A stretch of 7,626 bases of DNA from Clostridiales bacterium. Lineage in GTDB: Bacteria > Bacillota > Clostridia > Lachnospirales > Lachnospiraceae. The stretch's first letter is position 1, and each line of letters opens with the position of its first letter. The position numbers and the translations under genes are program-made. The stretch covers positions 1 to 7,626 of the forward strand of contig JAJPYU010000157.1 in the NCBI GenBank assembly GCA_021204765.1. The letters run 5' to 3'. Positions 4,471-7,626 of the stretch are shown one piece after another. The notes under the pieces are model-generated. The model was not told the origin of the DNA and did not search any database. It saw only the letters and a list, made by a program, of their open reading frames with translations.

Positions 4471-5835
4471 TTAGTTCTCCTTCCCGGTTTTAAAATCCTT
4501 TTCCCATCTGTAACAAATCTCACGTGCCTCCTTAAGGTATGAAAGCGACCCAAAAGCAAGTATTACATCATCTACAGTTGCATCCCCTAAAACACATGAT
4601 ACAGCATCCTTAATAGTTAGACAAGGGACAGCTGTAATATTTTTCTCCCGCAGGCAGTTTGCCAGTTCCTCTGCAGGAAGTCCCCTGGGATTCGGCGGGG
4701 TTACGGTGTAGACTGTATCTCCTGATGTAAACATGATGTCCGCCATGGTGGCATAATCCTTGTCCGCCAGCACCCCCATGATGTAATGTATCTTCCTGCC
4801 CTGAAAATCCGCATCCAGTGACTCGCTCAGACGACGCGCCGCCGGCTCATTGTGGGCTCCGTCCAGATAAATATCAGGGTGGGAGGCTATCTTCTCATAA
4901 CGCCCCGGCCAGCGGGTATTGGCTATGCCATCAGCGACAGTCTCGGCTGTAATGGCCGGGTACTGCGGCTGCAGGATTTCCAATACCTTTAAGGCGCAGG
5001 ACAGATTTTCCTGTTGGAAAATACCATGGAGATTTGTTTTTATAACTATATTTGAAAAATCTTTTGATGATACATCTGCTATTCCATCCCAATTATTTTC
5101 CTTATTTTTATTGCCGGAATTCCCAATTTCCCCATTTTTAATATTGCTATTTTCTGAGCCAACATTTTCAGATATAAAAAGCGGTGCCCCGCACTCCCGG
5201 CACCTCTCCTCTATGACGCTCATGACATCCGCATCCTGGGATACCGTCACCACCGGGCAGCCGGGCTTGATGATCCCGGCCTTCACCGCCGCTATCTCGG
5301 CAGGGGTATTTCCCAGAAATCTCATGTGGTCCATGCCGATATGGGTGAGCACCGAGACCAGGGGGCGCTCTATGATATTGGTGGCATCGGTCTCGCCGCC
5401 CATGCCCACCTCCATGATGGCGATGTCGCAACCCTCCTCGCAAAACCAGAGAAATGCCGCCGCAGTCTCCACCTCAAATCGCGTGGGATGAAAGAATCCC
5501 CGCGCCATCATCCGGGCACAGGCCGCTTTCACCTCCGTAAAAATCTCTGCCAGCCGCTCCTGCCCGATAGGCACCCCACAGATACGGAACTCCTCCTCAT
5601 AGGAAAAGACATCAGGGGTATTAAACCACCCTACCCGATATCCTGCCTCCGTCAGAACCGACGACAGATACGCCCCGACAGAGCCTTTCCCATTAGTTCC
5701 GCCGATATGCACCACCGGCAGCCTCGTCTGGACATCACCCAGCTCTGACATCAGCGTCCGAATCGAATCCAGACCGAGCCTGCTGCCATATTTCTTTGTG
5801 CCTTCCAGGAAGGCCATAGCGTCCTTATAATTCAA
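4471..5835 (-). CDS. folC: Folylpolyglutamate synthase / dihydrofolate synthase
   Basis: An ATP-dependent Mur-ligase-family enzyme that adds glutamate to folates and, in bifunctional forms, to dihydropteroate. The 454-residue product has the P-loop GGTNGKGS at 45-52, the family block EVGMGGETDATN at 142-153, HIGMDH at 165-170, and the C-domain motif YLDGAHNEPAA at 323-333. The N-terminus MNYKDAMAFLEGTKKYGSRLGL is typical. Translation starts at TTG (5835), 7 nt after AAAGGGG, with TTGA overlapping the upstream stop. The next ATG (codon 7) would lose conserved N-terminal residues. Residues about 224-263 form an Asn/Lys/Ser-rich stretch encoded by AT-rich DNA (about 5044-5166), probably a surface loop. 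It is close to the 430-residue norm plus this insertion. It functionally complements thyA and folA at the other end of the window. Confidence 0.95.
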   Translation of the reverse strand: MNYKDAMAFLEGTKKYGSRLGLDSIRTLMSELGDVQTRLPVVHIGGTNGKGSVGAYLSSVLTEAGYRVGWFNTPDVFSYEEEFRICGVPIGQERLAEIFTEVKAACARMMARGFFHPTRFEVETAAAFLWFCEEGCDIAIMEVGMGGETDATNIIERPLVSVLTHIGMDHMRFLGNTPAEIAAVKAGIIKPGCPVVTVSQDADVMSVIEERCRECGAPLFISENVGSENSNIKNGEIGNSGNKNKENNWDGIADVSSKDFSNIVIKTNLHGIFQQENLSCALKVLEILQPQYPAITAETVADGIANTRWPGRYEKIASHPDIYLDGAHNEPAARRLSESLDADFQGRKIHYIMGVLADKDYATMADIMFTSGDTVYTVTPPNPRGLPAEELANCLREKNITAVPCLTIKDAVSCVLGDATVDDVILAFGSLSYLKEAREICYRWEKDFKTGKEN

Positions 5836-7626
5836 CGTTTTACCCCTTTGGTATCCCGGCTCCCTATATGCAGCCGGTTGAGTATTACTTCTTTCCCATT
5901 AATGGTGACGGCGGGACTTGTCTCGCTGCTTAAGATCCACGCATTGGTAAGGCTGTCCCCGGCTGCGAGGCGCATCCCCCTCACCCCTATGGCTCCCTTC
6001 TTCTTCGCCGGAATATCCCCCACGGTGACCCTAAGGAAATAACTCTTCCCGCTGGCCATGACAAAAGTGTCGTCATCCTCAGCCAGCCCGACACACAGCA
6101 GGGCATCGCCCCCGGAGAGCTTCGTGGCCGCGATGGTCCTCTTGGCCACGTCGAATTCCGATGCGTCCACCCGCTTTACCATGGCCGCCTTTGTCACAAA
6201 GAGCAGCTTCCTTCCGGCCATATCGCCACAGGCCGCCAGCCCCACGATATTCTCCGAGGAGCTGTCATAATTGCAGATATTGTCCACCGGTATGCCCTTA
6301 TCCCGGAATTTCCCGAAAGGCACATCCGCCATCTTCACCGTGTGCATCTGTCCGGTGTCAGTAAAGAGCAGGACCCTGTCATCGCTCATCACAGGGATGA
6401 TCTCCCTGGATTCCTGCTCCGCGGCCTCTTTATTTCTCTCGAAAGTCGCCATGTCAACGGACTTCACGTACCCGAAACGGTCCATGAGAAGCATGGTCTG
6501 TATAGCCTCCGGAGCCTTCTCCTCGTAGACCGCCTCTTTTCCATTTTCAATAAGAGTCTTCCTGGGCGTGGCAAATTCCTTTTTAAACTTCAGCAGCTCC
6601 TTTATCAGGACCTTCACCATGGCGGCGCGGCTCTTTAAAATCTTCTCATAAGACTCAATATTCCTGAGGGTCTCATCGTGTTCTTTTATCAGTGCCTCTA
6701 TCTCCAGTCCAATGAGTTTATAAAGGCGCATCTCCAGTATGGCGCTGGCCTGCCGCTCGGTAAAATGCAGCATGGAGGCCGTCTTTCTGGAAAGCTGGGA
6801 CTTAAACTTTATCCCTGATGTGTCTCCCTCCACCAGACAGGCTTTCGCCTGCTTTATATTCTTGCTGCCCCGGAGGATCTCGATAATGAGGTCAATGACG
6901 TCGCAGGCCTTTATCAGGCCCTCCTGTATCTCCTGCTTCTCTTTTTCCTTATTGAGCAGGGTGGTATATTTCCTGGTGGCCAGCTCGTACTGGAAACGGA
7001 CATTGTGCTTTATGATGGAGACGATACCCATGGTCTCCGGCCGCCCGTTTGCCACCGCCAGCATGTTCACGCCGAAAGTGTCCTCCAGGCGGGTCTTCTT
7101 ATATAAAAGATTGCAGATATTCTCCGCGTCGGCACCTTTTTTAAGCTCAATGACTATGCGTATGCCCTCCTTTGAGGACTGGTTGGAAATGTCCACGATA
7201 TCCGTGGTCTTTTTCGTCTCCACCAGGGAGTAGACGTCGTTTAAAAACTTGCCGATATTGGATCCTATCATGGTGTAGGGGATCTCGGTGATGACGATAT
7301 TTTCCTTACCGCCCTTCACCTTCTCGATCTGCACCTTGCCCCGGAGCTTTATCTTCCCATTGCCGCTCTCGTAGATAGCGGTAAGCTCGTCCTTATTTAT
7401 CACTATGCCGCCGGTGGGGAAATCCGGCCCGGGGATGATCTCCATCATCTCCTCAGTGGTGATATCCGGGTCCTTCATGCAGGCGATGACCCCGTCGATG
7501 ACCTCCCCCAGATTGTGAGGCGGGATACTGGTCGCCATACCCACAGCAATGCCCTCGGCACCGTTTACAAGAATATTCGGTATGCGCACCGGGAGGACGC
7601 TTGGCTCCTTTTCCGTGGCGTCAAAA
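5832..7626 (-). CDS. parC: Type IIA DNA topoisomerase subunit A, ParC-like (5' end outside window)
   Basis: The breakage-reunion subunit of topoisomerase IV or gyrase, which passes one DNA duplex through another with the ParE/GyrB ATPase. 597 residues are visible; the frame is open to the window edge, entering at FDATEKEPSVLP, so about 150 N-terminal residues with the catalytic tyrosine are missing. The GTG at 7589 is internal. Seen in order: the end of the winged-helix/tower region (RIPNILVNGAEGIAVGMATS, IPGPDFPTGG), the tower and coiled coil with TFGVNMLAV, LTERQ-like FTERQASAILEMRLYKL, then a C-terminal beta-pinwheel starting near MLLMDRFGYVKSVD. The gyrase-specific GyrA box (QRRGGKG) is absent: that position reads NKEAAEQE. 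I therefore favour ParC; a divergent GyrA is possible. It overlaps folC, and the partner subunit would be expected upstream. Confidence 0.88.
   Translation of the reverse strand, partial: FDATEKEPSVLPVRIPNILVNGAEGIAVGMATSIPPHNLGEVIDGVIACMKDPDITTEEMMEIIPGPDFPTGGIVINKDELTAIYESGNGKIKLRGKVQIEKVKGGKENIVITEIPYTMIGSNIGKFLNDVYSLVETKKTTDIVDISNQSSKEGIRIVIELKKGADAENICNLLYKKTRLEDTFGVNMLAVANGRPETMGIVSIIKHNVRFQYELATRKYTTLLNKEKEKQEIQEGLIKACDVIDLIIEILRGSKNIKQAKACLVEGDTSGIKFKSQLSRKTASMLHFTERQASAILEMRLYKLIGLEIEALIKEHDETLRNIESYEKILKSRAAMVKVLIKELLKFKKEFATPRKTLIENGKEAVYEEKAPEAIQTMLLMDRFGYVKSVDMATFERNKEAAEQESREIIPVMSDDRVLLFTDTGQMHTVKMADVPFGKFRDKGIPVDNICNYDSSSENIVGLAACGDMAGRKLLFVTKAAMVKRVDASEFDVAKRTIAATKLSGGDALLCVGLAEDDDTFVMASGKSYFLRVTVGDIPAKKKGAIGVRGMRLAAGDSLTNAWILSSETSPAVTINGKEVILNRLHIGSRDTKGVKR
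5843..5849 (-). promoter_or_regulatory. Ribosome binding site supporting the TTG start of folC
   Basis: Minus-strand AAAGGGG with a 7-nt spacer to TTG at 5835, located inside the last codons of the topoisomerase gene. The overlap TTGA shares bases between the start of folC and the TGA stop, which suggests translational coupling. Confidence 0.75.

Noticed and set aside
7587..7589. GTG as start codon of the topoisomerase gene
   Set aside because: The frame stays open to the window edge with the conserved DATEKEPSVLP just upstream, so the GTG is internal and the gene is truncated by the window.

Overview
The window looks like ordinary core chromosome of a Bacillota (Firmicutes) bacterium, most likely class Clostridia and perhaps Lachnospiraceae. 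This is inferred from protein style (a thymidylate synthase of the Bacillus subtilis ThyA/phage type, a ParC-like topoisomerase subunit, a long group-II BCAT), strong GGAGG-type ribosome binding sites and textbook sigma-A promoters. No database search was possible, so genus is not assigned. Apart from one small gene, all genes are on the minus strand.

Right part (7626 down to 3564, minus strand): a tightly packed run of four genes. The 3' three-quarters of a type IIA topoisomerase A subunit (parC-like, cut by the window edge) overlaps folC at a TTGA junction. folC is followed after 2 nt by a short YgiT-type zinc-finger protein, and that after 5 nt by a HAD-family phosphatase. They are almost certainly cotranscribed; the promoter lies outside the window.

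Middle (2848-3563): a divergent promoter region and a single plus-strand gene for a 76-residue membrane-anchored protein of unknown function. This gene has its own extended -10 promoter, a leader that can form a stem, a good ribosome binding site and a strong intrinsic terminator at 3461-3490. The terminator probably also works for the converging phosphatase operon.

Left part (2984 down to 62, minus strand): a near-consensus promoter drives thymidylate synthase (thyA) behind a leader with a long, nearly perfect hairpin. A 298-bp imperfect palindrome, likely a repeat element, then separates thyA from dihydrofolate reductase (folA), which is followed by a branched-chain aminotransferase (ilvE).

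Thymidylate synthase consumes methylene-tetrahydrofolate and releases dihydrofolate; dihydrofolate reductase recycles it; FolC in the other operon makes and polyglutamylates folates. Three of the seven genes therefore serve one-carbon/dTMP metabolism. I see no prophage, CRISPR, tRNA, rRNA or transposase gene. The least explained items are the thyA leader hairpin, the palindromic element between thyA and folA, the orphan zinc-finger gene and the small membrane protein.
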